Shown: positions 1-7,816, counted from the stretch's first letter. The stretch is 18,264 nt of DNA from Tetragenococcus sp041859945 (GCA_041859945.1 JBFLGC010000052.1:1-18264); one strand, 5' to 3'. The notes: generated from the letters alone by a model not told the origin. Numbers and translations: made by a program.

Positions 1-896
1 GTGCTCGACGCGTAAGGGATAGGGATTGTGTAGGGGTGCTAGTTCATGTTTGGGAAATTGCAGCGCCTTTTTTGGGACAGGTCGCTTGACTTCAGTCAGT
101 TTTTCTAAGCGTGAAGTCGCTGCTTTGGCTTGGCGATGCAAATTCTTTTGCACGCTATCTTTTGATTTAGAGGCAGACAACCGGTCTGGTCGCAAGTTTT
201 TTTCTTTTGTTTAGCAGAGACTTTACCGGCTTGTTGCGCTTGTTGTGCTTTTGTAGTGACGATTTTTTCTAACCGTCGTTTTTCTTTTTGATAGTTTTCA
301 AAGGCAAGTAGCGCACGCTCTTTTTCGGCTTCTTTTTGTTTCCCAAAGGCCGTGTAATTTCCTTTGTAAACTCTGACCTTGCCAGCAGCGACTTCCCAAA
401 TCGTATCCGCCAAGGCATCTAAAAATTTTCGATCATGACTGACAAAGATAAGGCTACCATAATAATAACGCAATTCCTCGATCAGCTCTTTTTTACCTTT
501 CCCATCTAAATGGGTCGTCGGTTCATCTAAGAGTAAACCAGCTGGATAATCGGTCATAAGTTGGGCCAGTTGTACTTTGATTTGTTGTCCGCCACTTAAA
601 TTTTCCCAAGCCAATTTAGGAACTTTAAAACGACTCAAAAGTTCACCATCGATCTTACTAAGATCAGGTTTAGTCTCGCTTTGATGATAATAAGCAAAGG
701 GAAATTCACGTTTAATAAAACCATTCGTAGGCGTTAGTTCACCGGCAAGCAGATTCAACAACGTTGTTTTTCCAGCCCCGTTAGCGCCGATGATGCCGAT
801 CCGTTCGTTTTCATACACGGCTAGCTCCGGAATCTGTAAGATTTCTTTTCCGGCTATGCTATATTCGATAGTTTCTAATTTGATCAATTGTCTCAT
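1..896 (-). pseudogene. msr: Msr-type ABC-F ribosomal protection protein, 5' part, frameshifted and cut by the window edge
   Basis: ABC-F proteins of the Msr type bind the ribosomal E site and displace macrolides and streptogramin B; they are soluble ATPases, not pumps. The first ABC domain is complete: Walker A GANGAGKT (residues 37-44), Q-loop YHQ (70-72), signature LSGGQ (100-104), Walker B with LLLDEPTTHLD (121-131) and H-loop SHD (153-155). After about residue 230 the frame is lost. Adding one A to the A7 tract (plus-strand T7 at 197-203) restores NLRPDRLSASKSKDSVQK and the rest of the linker up to the window edge, closely resembling the Msr(A) linker (PDRLSASKEKGTVEK). Start ATG at 896 has an AAAGGA site 7 bases upstream. 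Without the shift the product is a 263-residue protein with one ABC domain and a wrong tail. The second ABC domain lies outside the window. A sequencing error in the homopolymer is possible. Family assignment is strong; the exact allele is not determined. Confidence 0.88.
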
Positions 897-911
897 AATG
901 AAGTCCTTTCG

Positions 912-1062
912 CTTATAGCAAGACTCCCAAAAGGCATTATTTTTTTGTGCAAAAAAGAGACAGCCTCAGCCATCTCTTTGGTCGAATCTAAAAAAGGACA
1001 CACTCCACCTATGGATCTGCTATAAGACTTTTGAATTTTTATTTTATTAACGATTCAAAAGT
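912..1062 (-). promoter_or_regulatory. Mutually exclusive leader stems controlling msr
   Basis: In mRNA order, the 3' part of the leader ORF (1062-1053, ACTTTTGAAT) is a perfect 10-bp complement of 1036-1027. The bases directly following (1026-1018, CTTATAGCA) are a perfect 9-bp complement of 920-912, just before the msr ribosome binding site. The second stem encloses the terminator at 951-977 and lies beside the AAAGGA site. A ribosome stalled on the leader would cover the 5' arm of the first stem and change the folding downstream. The arms are seen in the sequence; the switching logic is inferred from erm/msr attenuators. Confidence 0.6.
951..977 (-). terminator. Intrinsic terminator inside the msr leader (attenuator)
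   Basis: On the minus strand, AGAGATGGC and GCTGTCTCT (977-969 and 964-956) form a 9-bp stem with two G-U pairs and a 4-base loop, followed by a run of T (956-951). It lies between the leader peptide and the msr start codon, so it can stop transcription before msr. This placement is typical of transcription attenuation of ABC-F and erm genes. Confidence 0.75.
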
Positions 1063-1088
1063 GCTAAACGCAATCGCATAGATGCCAT
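1047..1088 (-). CDS. Macrolide-sensing leader peptide of msr
   Basis: A 13-codon ORF encodes MASMRLRLALLNR and ends in TAA. It has a near-perfect AGGAGGAG site (plus-strand 1095-1102) six bases upstream of its ATG. The peptide contains Arg-Leu-Arg, the +X+ motif at which macrolide-bound ribosomes stall; the known leaders ErmDL (MTHSMRLRFPTLNQ) and MsrA leader (MTASMRLK) carry the same SMRL core. It sits between the msr promoter and the attenuator stems, and codons 9-13 overlap the first stem arm. It is inferred to sense macrolides and induce msr, even though the msr frame below is now broken. Confidence 0.82.
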   Translation of the reverse strand: MASMRLRLALLNR

Positions 1089-1124
1089 GAGCCACTCCTC
1101 CTATCCCTTTTTCTTTCTATCTTT

Positions 1125-1130
1125 ATTATA
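1125..1130 (-). promoter_or_regulatory. -10 element of the msr leader promoter
   Basis: A consensus TATAAT lies on the minus strand 36 bases before the leader peptide start. The -35 region 17 bases upstream is a poor match. The position fits transcription starting just ahead of the AGGAGG site of the leader ORF. Confidence 0.6.
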
Positions 1131-1214
1131 CCTCAAAAAGTTCCTCATTTATAGACTGTTTTTTTTGCTAAAAGACGAGTAAGCTTAATTTCCAATCAAA
1201 AGGAGCGTGAGTTT

Positions 1215-3314
1215 ATGTCTTTACAGGAATTTGAACGAGCCCATCTTCAGTCTGTTTATGAAAAACTAGTAGCTGAGCGTGAGACAAGTAAGCAACTCAT
1301 TCAAGAAAAAACGGAGCAAGCGGCTTATGATCGTAAGCAAAATGCGCAGGAGATCCGACTTAATTTTGACAATTTTGCGGACAGTTTAGATACCTATGCG
1401 GCCATTGAAATGAAAAATCGTGAAGTCGATCAAGCCAAGCATTCGTTACAAGTTCTAGAAAGAAAGTTGGCTAAAATCGACCGCCTCCTGCCTTCCCCCT
1501 ATTTTGGAAAAATCGAACTTCAGTTTCCGGAAGAAAAAGCAAGCGATTCTTTTTATTTTGGCATCAATGGTTTTACCGATACTGATCGGGAAAATTTGAT
1601 TTATGACTGGCGATCGCCGATCGCTGAATTATTTTATAACAACGATTTTGGTGTGTCTTCCTATGAGGTAAACGGACAATCGATGGCAGTCACTATTCAA
1701 AAACGTCGCCAGTTAGTCACGGCTTACGAAAAAGTCAAGTTGGTTTTTGATACGACAACGGCTATCGATGATCCGGTTTTGCTAGCTGTTCTACAAAAAG
1801 AGGCTAGCACAACGATGCGAGATATTACGGCTTCGATCTAGCAAGAACAAAATAAAATCATTCGTGACCAAAATCATTTCGCTTTACTGGTCAATGGGGT
1901 GGTTGGTAGTGGGAAGACTTCTGTCATCATGCAACGGATCGCCTATCTTTTGTATCGAAATCGCCAAGAAATAACTGCTGACAATGTCCTATTTCTTTCA
2001 CCTAATTCTCATTTCAGCGACTATGTCTCGCAAGTATTACCTTCCTTGGGGGAACGAAATCCTAAAACCATGACCCTACGTGAATTCTTGCAGTCTACTG
2101 AAAAAGATGATACCTATTTTGAGCGTATTTCTCAGCCTACGGTCACTAAACAAACACAAATTTTACGCAGTCGTGAATTTGCTGTATTTATCAAAGCACA
2201 TGGGAACCAACTATTGATGGCAGAAGATCCCCTTTTTTTACCCATCAAATTTAAGCAAAAAAAGTTGATTTCTAGTGCGACAATCTTAAACTTTTATCGG
2301 CAAACTCCTCAAAAAGCTGCTTTTTTTGAAAGGATCCAAGCTACTAAAGCAAGCTTACTCACTTTTTGGGAACAAGTACTCCAGCAACAAGCGCTACGCC
2401 CAGAAATCCAGGATCAATTATTTTTACTTAGTGAAGAAGAACAGCGAGCCTATTTTGGCAAACCATTGGCGCAAGTAACAACAGCCGTAACCTATCAAGT
2501 ATTAAAAAGAAAATATAGGCAAGTAGAACAAGCCATTCAGAAGATGACATGGATCGATCCTAAAATTCTTTTGCAAAAATTGTATGAAAAATTTACGGGA
2601 AAAGCATTTGTTTTAAACGAAAATCTAGATGTCACTGTGAGCACCTTATTCGTCCAACAGCTGTTTATTAAAAAAAGAGCTTTGCCACCAATTCGTTTTT
2701 TAATTGTTGACGAAGTACAAGACTATACGGCTGCACAAATTCAGTTGTTAGCAGAACTATTTCTCAAAGCTTGGATTACGATGGTTGGTGATGAAGACCA
2801 AGCTATCTTCAATTCGCATATTAGTTTTGCGGAAATAAGCACCATTCTTCAAGACTATTCTGTTGATCCTAAGCTTTATCGATTGCAAAAAAGCTATCGT
2901 TCAAGCGGTACTATTACCCAATTATTTAGTCAACTAGGGACTGATCCGGGTCAAATCAAAGCCGTCCAGCCATTAGGCGAGGCGATTCATTATGAAGCAT
3001 TTGCTGATTTAAGAGCCTTTAAAAGGATCGTTCAAAGGTTCAGTGAGAAAAGAGCAGTTACGATTTTGACCAAAACGCCTGCCGAAGCTGAATTTTTAAA
3101 AAATGAATGGAAATACGCGAATGATCAGCCCAAGATCCTCTCGGTCAGTATGGCCAAAGGGTTAGAGTTCGATCACGTGATCTTATTCGATGTTTCGCAA
3201 AAAAATTATCATAGCCAAAGTGACAAAAGAATCCTTTACACGGCTATTTCTCGAGCCATGAAGACACTTGTGATTACCTATGACAAAGCGTTACCAGTTT
3301 GGCTCTCTCAATGA
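1215..3314 (+). pseudogene. helD: HelD-like RNA polymerase recycling ATPase, broken by an in-frame TAG
   Basis: HelD proteins are UvrD-like ATPases that remove stalled RNA polymerase from DNA and, in some species, protect it from rifampicin. One continuous frame of 699 codons spans the gene, interrupted only by TAG at codon 209 (1839-1841). Before the stop are an N-terminal coiled-coil stretch (about 1-90) and DWRSPIAELFY (131-141), typical of HelD. After it are Walker A GVVGSGKT (228-235), Walker B DEVQDY (499-504), VGDEDQAIF (524-532), KGLEFDHVI (648-656) and ISRAMK (678-683). The residue at the stop is probably Gln (CAG to TAG) in a stretch reading ASI-stop-QEQNKIIR. The 208-residue first part lacks every ATPase motif. 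The downstream part has no ribosome binding site of its own; its first possible start is a GTG inside the Walker A region. The upstream AAGGAG site of the ATG at 1215 is intact. It diverges from msr. Confidence 0.85.
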
Positions 3315-3496
3315 TTTGGAAGGTCTCACACCCGTGATGACTTCGTATCGATCATAGGTATGGCTCGTTTAATGTAGTCGATTTTCAAATACATTTTAAG
3401 CATCCGTTTCTATAACTCTATCTCTATTATGCTAAGCTTTCAGTACAGTGCAAACTTTCTTGAATTTTAGTGATTTTTTCAGTCTCCAGCAAACTT

Positions 3497-3883
3497 TTAC
3501 CTTTTCCAAACGACTTCAAGCTTGATACGATCGGGATCTTCAAAGAAAAAAGCATAGTGGCCAGGTCCGCCAGCATAAGGATAAGCAGATGAATAAAGCT
3601 CAGTGACACCATTACTCAGCAATTTGTGCCGCAAGTCATCGACATCTGTTTTGGTTGGTAAAGAAAAAGCCAAATGATTAAGACCGATATTCTTGCGATG
3701 GTAGTCATTTTCTAAAAAGGCCGCCTCTGTCTGGACAAAAACGAGATAAAACTCTTGGCAACGATAGCTGCAACCTTGTGACCAATTTTGATACGATTCA
3801 AAACCCAGCTCAGTTAGAAAAAAGTCATAAAAATGGCGGGAGCGGGCCAAATCGCGAACATAAATCTCAATATGATCGATCAT
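3497..3883 (-). CDS. VOC (glyoxalase/bleomycin-resistance fold) protein
   Basis: A 128-residue, single-module VOC protein with the usual pattern of N-terminal strand MIDHIEIYVRD, central GLNHLAFSL and C-terminal DPDRIKLEVVW. His4, the His of LNHLAF and the Glu of KLEVV are placed as the metal ligands of this superfamily. The family includes glyoxalase I-like enzymes, dioxygenases and drug-binding proteins, so the substrate cannot be named. The ATG at 3883 is preceded by AGAAAGGATG about 10 bases upstream. The gene stands alone, convergent with the helD remnant; I see no clear terminator between them. Confidence 0.82.
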   Translation of the reverse strand: MIDHIEIYVRDLARSRHFYDFFLTELGFESYQNWSQGCSYRCQEFYLVFVQTEAAFLENDYHRKNIGLNHLAFSLPTKTDVDDLRHKLLSNGVTELYSSAYPYAGGPGHYAFFFEDPDRIKLEVVWKR

Positions 3884-3912
3884 GAGAAACCATCCTTTCT
3901 AAATTTAAGGTC

Positions 3913-3918
3913 ATTATA
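3913..3918 (-). promoter_or_regulatory. -10 element upstream of the VOC gene
   Basis: A consensus TATAAT on the minus strand lies about 30 bases before the start codon. No good -35 hexamer is visible at 16-18 bases. Confidence 0.45.
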
Positions 3919-3962
3919 CCAGTTTCAACTCTTTTTCGAACCAAGAAATGCAAACTTATTTC

Positions 3963-3991
3963 TTGAACTGTTCCCTTGCAATCGCTATACT
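3963..3991 (+). promoter_or_regulatory. Promoter of the glutathione transferase gene
   Basis: TTGAAC (3963-3968) and TATACT (3986-3991) are separated by 17 bases, and the start codon follows 22 bases later. Confidence 0.65.
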
Positions 3992-4013
3992 AAAAATTGA
4001 GGAGGGAACAACT

Positions 4014-4796
4014 ATGACAGACTATCAATTACCAAAAGTTTGGCAATGGGACCATACGAACGCTAGTAAATCAGGGAACCAACCTACTGCAGGCAGTCGC
4101 TTTGAACAAAAATTACCAGTGGGGGACAAGCCACTACAAGTGTATTCACTGGGCACGCCTAATGGCATCAAAGTGACGATTTTATTAGAGGAATTAAAAG
4201 AAGCCGGTATCGCTGCACCTTATGATTTGTATAAGATCGATATTTCAGCAGGTGATCAATTCGGCAGCGATTTTGTTAACATCAATCCTAATTCGAAGAT
4301 CCCCGCCATGGTCGATTATTCCGGCGACCAACCGATCCGCGTCTTTGAGTCCGTTTCGATCTTACTGTATTTAGCAGATAAATATGGTAAATTTATGCCA
4401 ACGACTTTAGCAGAGCGCACGGAGACTTTGAACTGGCTCTTTTGGCAAACTGGTGCGGCACCTTTTGTGGGTGGCGGCTTCGGTCATTTCTTCCATGCGG
4501 CACCTTTTGCTCAAGAATATCCGATCGATCGTTATACCATGGAAACCAAACGTCAGCTTGATTTGTTGGATAAGCAATTAGCCAGTCATGACTATGTGAC
4601 AGGCGATACGTATAACATCGCTGATATGGCGATCTGGCCTTGGTATGGTCGCTTGGTAGAAGGACAATTGTACGAAGGTTCGGCAGAATTTTTAAATGTG
4701 TCTGAATATCCTCATGTCAAAGCCTGGGCAGATAAAATCAGCCAACGTCCGGCCATACAAAAAGCGTTAAAAGCAGAATATAAAGATATCCATTAA
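4014..4796 (+). CDS. YghU/YfcG-like glutathione transferase (disulfide-bond oxidoreductase)
   Basis: A 260-residue cytosolic protein of the YghU type, which uses glutathione to reduce disulfides or organic hydroperoxides. The thioredoxin-like N-terminal domain (about 41-125) carries TPNG (48-51), NPNSKIPA (91-98) and FESVSILLYLADK (111-123), the glutathione-binding loops. The helical C-terminal domain contains GGGFGHFF, characteristic of YghU. The true start is ATG 4014, behind a GAGGAGG site; an upstream in-frame ATG at 3948 would place the promoter inside the coding region and is rejected. The gene is a single unit with its own promoter and terminator. Enterococci and relatives commonly make glutathione through the fused GshF enzyme, so a substrate is plausible. 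Somewhat shorter at the N-terminus than E. coli YghU (288 residues). Confidence 0.9.
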   Translation: MTDYQLPKVWQWDHTNASKSGNQPTAGSRFEQKLPVGDKPLQVYSLGTPNGIKVTILLEELKEAGIAAPYDLYKIDISAGDQFGSDFVNINPNSKIPAMVDYSGDQPIRVFESVSILLYLADKYGKFMPTTLAERTETLNWLFWQTGAAPFVGGGFGHFFHAAPFAQEYPIDRYTMETKRQLDLLDKQLASHDYVTGDTYNIADMAIWPWYGRLVEGQLYEGSAEFLNVSEYPHVKAWADKISQRPAIQKALKAEYKDIH

Positions 4797-4806
4797 TAAA
4801 AAGGTT

Positions 4807-4843
4807 CCTCTTTACAAAGTCAAATTTGTGAAGAGGATTTTTT
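4807..4843 (+). terminator. Terminator of the glutathione transferase gene
   Basis: CCTCTTTACAAA (4807-4818) pairs with TTTGTGAAGAGG (4825-4836), a 12-bp stem with one G-U pair and a 6-base loop, followed by T6 (4838-4843). Confidence 0.85.
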
Positions 4844-4900
4844 GCTTTTATTTCCAAGAATGTCGCGGAGATAACGTTGGCTAAACTAGTTGGGGCGGAT

Positions 4901-4978
4901 GAGGTGATCCAAGTATTGCAGAGAAAGGACATACGAGTCCTTGAGGTGATCCAAATATTGAAAAGAAAGAACATATGA
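4901..4978 (+). repeat. Two-copy imperfect direct repeat, 42-bp period
   Basis: Two 36-base copies (4901-4936 and 4943-4978) beginning GAGGTGATCCAA match at 31 of 36 positions. They lie in the gap 4844-5116, which holds no convincing gene. One plus-strand frame runs through both copies (for example EVIQVLQRKDI then EVIQILKRKNI) and ends in TGA right after the second, but it has no start codon with a ribosome binding site, so it may be a gene remnant. The rest of the gap shows nothing I can identify except the promoter candidate at its right end. Confidence 0.6.
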
Positions 4979-5116
4979 AATAATGAATGAGTTGTGTGTA
5001 CTTGATTGTATAAAAAGAGGATTACGATATCCAATCTCCTATATTTATTTTTTCCCAAAAAAGAAAAGCTAAAAGATAAACTGATTTAGAGTGGAAAATT
5101 GGGATTTCTTTTCTCC

Positions 5117-5146
5117 TTGGGAAGAAACACTTTTTTGTGATAAACT
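5117..5146 (+). promoter_or_regulatory. Candidate promoter of the HIT gene
   Basis: TTGGGA (5117-5122), an 18-base spacer and an extended -10, TGATAAACT (hexamer 5141-5146). The -10 lies in a 7-bp inverted repeat (TGATAAA 5138-5144, TTTATCA 5150-5156), which could be an operator. Confidence 0.35.
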
Positions 5147-5179
5147 GGTTTTATCATAGTTGGAAAGCGGTGATCGAAA

Positions 5180-5593
5180 ATGAAGTGTATCTTTTGTGCG
5201 ATTACGAGTGACAAAATACCTAGCCAAAAAATTTTTGAAACAGAACAAACGCTTGTCTTTTTAGATCATTCTCAAGAGGTGGACTATCATTTATTGGCGA
5301 TTCCAAAAAAACACGTTAAAAATATCTTGGATTGCGATAAAGAAACGTTAGACCAATTGATGACAACCGTCCAATATGTCGCTAAGTATTGTGTCGATAA
5401 CCTTGGCTTTGAGGGAGTTGATATCTTAAGTGCGGCCGGTACTGCGGCGGGACAGTCGATCCCACATTTTCATATTCATTTGATTTTGTGTAAATCAGGC
5501 GATGGCATCGATGCTTGGCCGCGTTTTTTAGGGGCCAAGTTAGGTCCAGAAGAACAACTAAAAGCACTGAAAATCCCGCCTGTAACTAGGTGA
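5180..5593 (+). CDS. HIT family protein (histidine triad nucleotide hydrolase)
   Basis: HIT proteins hydrolyse or transfer nucleotidyl groups, commonly purine nucleoside phosphoramidates or dinucleoside polyphosphates. The signature HFHIHL with His96, His98 and His100 sits near residue 100, and Cys3/Cys6 (CIFC) are the N-terminal pair often binding zinc. The length of 137 residues is normal for the family. The start ATG has only a weak ribosome binding site (AAGCGGTGAT). The stop codon lies within the loop of the bidirectional terminator shared with the convergent GntR gene. Confidence 0.9.
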   Translation: MKCIFCAITSDKIPSQKIFETEQTLVFLDHSQEVDYHLLAIPKKHVKNILDCDKETLDQLMTTVQYVAKYCVDNLGFEGVDILSAAGTAAGQSIPHFHIHLILCKSGDGIDAWPRFLGAKLGPEEQLKALKIPPVTR

Positions 5594-5609
5594 GAGCTTC
5601 AGTGCTTTT
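5560..5609. terminator. Bidirectional terminator between the HIT and GntR genes
   Basis: Perfect 12-bp arms AAAAGCACTGAA (5560-5571) and TTCAGTGCTTTT (5598-5609) with a 26-base loop; T-rich on exit in both directions. It overlaps the 3' ends of both convergent genes. Confidence 0.75.
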
Positions 5610-6327
5610 ATAATTGTTTGGTGTCAAAAAAAGAGTATTCACGGATATCAAAACGATTACGAGTGCAGGAGTATTCAATGGGATCGCCGCCTTTTTGATA
5701 AGCGATTTGCCGTAACTCTAAAATCGGATCATCTTCGGTACAGTTCAAATATTTTCGATCAGTGGGCGTACTTTTGTCAGCCCGGATCGTTCGGTAGGCG
5801 CCGGTGATTTGGATCTTTAGATCATTCTTTAGGTAATGGTAAATAGAATTTTCTAAAATCTTTTTCGTTAAATTGGGGACTGATTTTATCGGCATATAAG
5901 TGTATTCTAAAACAAAAGGTTCATCGTCAACCATACGTAGACGGACGATTTTATAAATTGGTTCTTCTGGCAAGAGAAGTAATTTGTCTTGGATCGTTTC
6001 GTTGGGAAAGCCTACTTCAAAATCGATCACGACACTTTTGATTTTGTGATCAGAATTTTCCATCTCTGCCGATAGTCCAGGATACTCGGAAACAAAAGAA
6101 GTTCCCTTTTTTAAGAAGGAATGTTGTAAGACCGTCGTACCTACTCCTTTTTTAGAGCTGATCAGACCCTCTTGAGCTAATAGATCCAAGGCTTTTTGAA
6201 TGGTCATACGACTGACAGTAAATTCTTTAGCCAAGTCGGTTTGTTTAGGGAGTAAGGAGCCAGCCGGATAGTACTCATTTTTGATTCGATTTCTTAAGAT
6301 CGTAATGATCTCTTCATATTTTGCCAA
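5608..6327 (-). CDS. GntR family regulator, HutC/UTRA subfamily, of the beta-glucoside genes
   Basis: An N-terminal winged helix (about 1-75, with LPKQTDLAKEFTVSRMTIQKA as the DNA-recognition region) is followed by a UTRA ligand-binding domain (about 90-235), which binds sugar phosphates or similar metabolites. I place the start at TTG 6327, giving (M)AKYEEII, because GAGGTGA sits five bases upstream; the longer ATG at 6378 would lie upstream of the promoter. Product 239 residues. The transcription start predicted from the promoter at 6346-6374 falls almost on the ribosome binding site, so the leader is very short. It follows the EIIC gene on the same strand and is inferred to control it and the divergent GH1 gene in response to a phosphorylated beta-glucoside. 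Confidence 0.88.
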   Translation of the reverse strand: MAKYEEIITILRNRIKNEYYPAGSLLPKQTDLAKEFTVSRMTIQKALDLLAQEGLISSKKGVGTTVLQHSFLKKGTSFVSEYPGLSAEMENSDHKIKSVVIDFEVGFPNETIQDKLLLLPEEPIYKIVRLRMVDDEPFVLEYTYMPIKSVPNLTKKILENSIYHYLKNDLKIQITGAYRTIRADKSTPTDRKYLNCTEDDPILELRQIAYQKGGDPIEYSCTRNRFDIREYSFFDTKQL

Positions 6328-6345
6328 AGAACTCACCTCGCAAGC

Positions 6346-6406
6346 ATTATAGCGGATTATAAGAAATTCCACAATCACAGTTGGCTAAAAAATTGCGATT
6401 GTGGAA
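6346..6406 (-). promoter_or_regulatory. Promoter of the GntR gene with overlapping inverted repeat
   Basis: On the minus strand, TTGTGG (plus 6369-6374) and TATAAT (plus 6346-6351) are 17 bases apart. The -35 lies inside one arm of a perfect 10-bp inverted repeat, TTCCACAATC (6367-6376) and GATTGTGGAA (6397-6406). The repeat could be an autoregulatory operator or a weak hairpin after the EIIC gene; it lacks a good T-run. Confidence 0.55.
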
Positions 6407-6431
6407 AATATTTAAAAATAAACCTCAAAAA

Positions 6432-7697
6432 TCAAGCGGGGATTTCTTGTTTATCAAGTGTTCTTAAGAATGGATACCAGATCAAACCGACAACGAGCAC
6501 ATCGATGATCTGCAAGAGCCCTCCTAGCCAAGAATTAGTAGCTAAGATCCCACTGGCGACGATCGGTACGGTCCAAGGAACAGCCACTCCGGTTGGGGCC
6601 GGTACGATACCTGCAGCCATGACTAGGTAATTGAGAGTCGTAACGATCAAAGGAGCAATGACCCATGGAATTAAGATTGTGACATTCAGTACGATCGGCA
6701 TCCCAAAGATCACGGGTTCGTTCACATTAAAGATGGCTGGTGCCAAAGCAAGACGGCCCACATCTTTGTATTGTTTTTTCTTTAAAACAAAAGCCATGAT
6801 CAAAACGACTGCTAAGGTCATCCCAGAGCCGCCTAAACCAACTGTGAAAGTTTCCATAAAGGACTTGGTAATGATATGCGGCAATTCTTGACCATTCTTG
6901 AAGGCATCCAAGTTTTCCAACATCAACGTATTCCAAATCGGATCCATGACAGAATTGACAATGATTTGTCCATGCAAACCAAAGAACCATAGAAATTGTA
7001 CCAAGAACAAAGCAACCAAGGTAGCCGGCAAGCTACTTCCTAACCCAGTCAACGGTTTTTGGATCACATCATAGATCACATCATGTAAGTTGACATTGAA
7101 AGCCCCCGTCACTAAAGCATTAATCAACAGAAAAAATGTTAAGGTCACAATGACAGGGATTAAAGCGGCAAAAGATTTAGCAACTGCAGGAGGAACACCT
7201 TCGGGCATTTTTATTTGCCAACCTTTTTTAGTGATCCGGCAATAGATCTCAGCCGCGATAAAAGCGGAGATCATCCCGATAAACATGCCCTTAGCGCCCA
7301 GACGGTCTAAAGAAAGAATGCCGGAAACAACTTCACCACCATCTTGCTCCATGAAGAAAGGGGTTAAAATCAAGAAACTAGCTAGCGATACGGCACCACC
7401 AAAGACACCTTCGACATCATAAGAACGTGATAAATAATAGCCAATACCGAAAGTAACAAAGACAGTCATGATACTCATTGTCGCATTTTGTCCATTGCCG
7501 AACAAATTGTTCAACGTTTCCTTGGTACTATCATTAAAGAAAGGTAAGTTGTTGATGACAACTATGATCGACCCGAACATCGTCAAAGGAAAGGATAACA
7601 TAAACGCGTCACGCAATACGGCTAAATAGCGATTTTGACCTAAAGCGTTAGCGATAGGCATGATTTTTTCAGATAGTTTATCCATAAAACCATTCAT
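6432..7697 (-). CDS. celB: PTS cellobiose/beta-glucoside-type permease component EIIC
   Basis: A 421-residue membrane protein of the lactose/cellobiose EIIC family, which transports the sugar while EIIB phosphorylates it. About ten hydrophobic segments are visible. Characteristic stretches are FFGLHGQ (238-244) and FNVNEPVIFGMP (323-334), the conserved NEP loop of this family. Start ATG 7697 has GAGGTGA six bases upstream. No EIIA or EIIB gene is in the window, so it must borrow them from another locus, as orphan EIICs in Lactobacillales do. It diverges from the GH1 gene and precedes the GntR gene, forming one sugar module. The substrate is inferred from neighbours and could be cellobiose or an aryl-beta-glucoside. 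Confidence 0.9.
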   Translation of the reverse strand: MNGFMDKLSEKIMPIANALGQNRYLAVLRDAFMLSFPLTMFGSIIVVINNLPFFNDSTKETLNNLFGNGQNATMSIMTVFVTFGIGYYLSRSYDVEGVFGGAVSLASFLILTPFFMEQDGGEVVSGILSLDRLGAKGMFIGMISAFIAAEIYCRITKKGWQIKMPEGVPPAVAKSFAALIPVIVTLTFFLLINALVTGAFNVNLHDVIYDVIQKPLTGLGSSLPATLVALFLVQFLWFFGLHGQIIVNSVMDPIWNTLMLENLDAFKNGQELPHIITKSFMETFTVGLGGSGMTLAVVLIMAFVLKKKQYKDVGRLALAPAIFNVNEPVIFGMPIVLNVTILIPWVIAPLIVTTLNYLVMAAGIVPAPTGVAVPWTVPIVASGILATNSWLGGLLQIIDVLVVGLIWYPFLRTLDKQEIPA

Positions 7698-7739
7698 TTT
7701 TATTCACCTCATAAATTATTTGTAATCGACTACATACCT

Positions 7740-7768
7740 AATATAGCATTTCTTCTGAAGTATGTCTA
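7740..7768 (-). promoter_or_regulatory. Promoter of the EIIC gene
   Basis: On the minus strand, TAGACA (plus 7763-7768) and TATATT (plus 7740-7745) are exactly 17 bases apart. The -35 lies inside the palindrome at 7761-7774. Confidence 0.6.
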
Positions 7769-7774
7769 GTCATA
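7761..7774. promoter_or_regulatory. Candidate GntR operator between the divergent sugar genes
   Basis: TATGTCTAGTCATA is a 14-base palindrome with one mismatched pair, resembling the NTCTAGAN-centred operators of HutC-type regulators such as YvoA/NagR. It covers the -35 of the EIIC promoter and ends 13 bases before the -35 of the GH1 promoter, so one bound dimer could repress both. A wider imperfect inverted repeat is also present (GACTACATAC 7728-7737 and GTATGTCTAGTC 7760-7771). Confidence 0.5.
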
Positions 7775-7787
7775 TATAAACAAATGA

Positions 7788-7816
7788 TTGATTTTTCTTT
7801 TGGCATGAGCTATGAT
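7788..7816 (+). promoter_or_regulatory. Promoter of the GH1 gene
   Basis: TTGATT (7788-7793), 17-base spacer, TATGAT (7811-7816); the start codon follows 31 bases later. Confidence 0.65.

Noticed and set aside
26..214. Plus-strand 62-codon frame at the left end
   Set aside because: It is the complement of the Msr linker, which matches the Msr family once the frameshift is corrected, and it has no ribosome binding site.
1899..3314. The second half of helD as an independent helicase gene
   Set aside because: It is in the same frame as the first half, lacks a ribosome binding site, and its first possible start is a GTG inside the Walker A region. One TAG explains the split.
3948..4013. N-terminal extension of the glutathione transferase
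   Set aside because: It would contain the promoter, and ATG 4014 has a GAGGAGG site and matches the usual start of the family.
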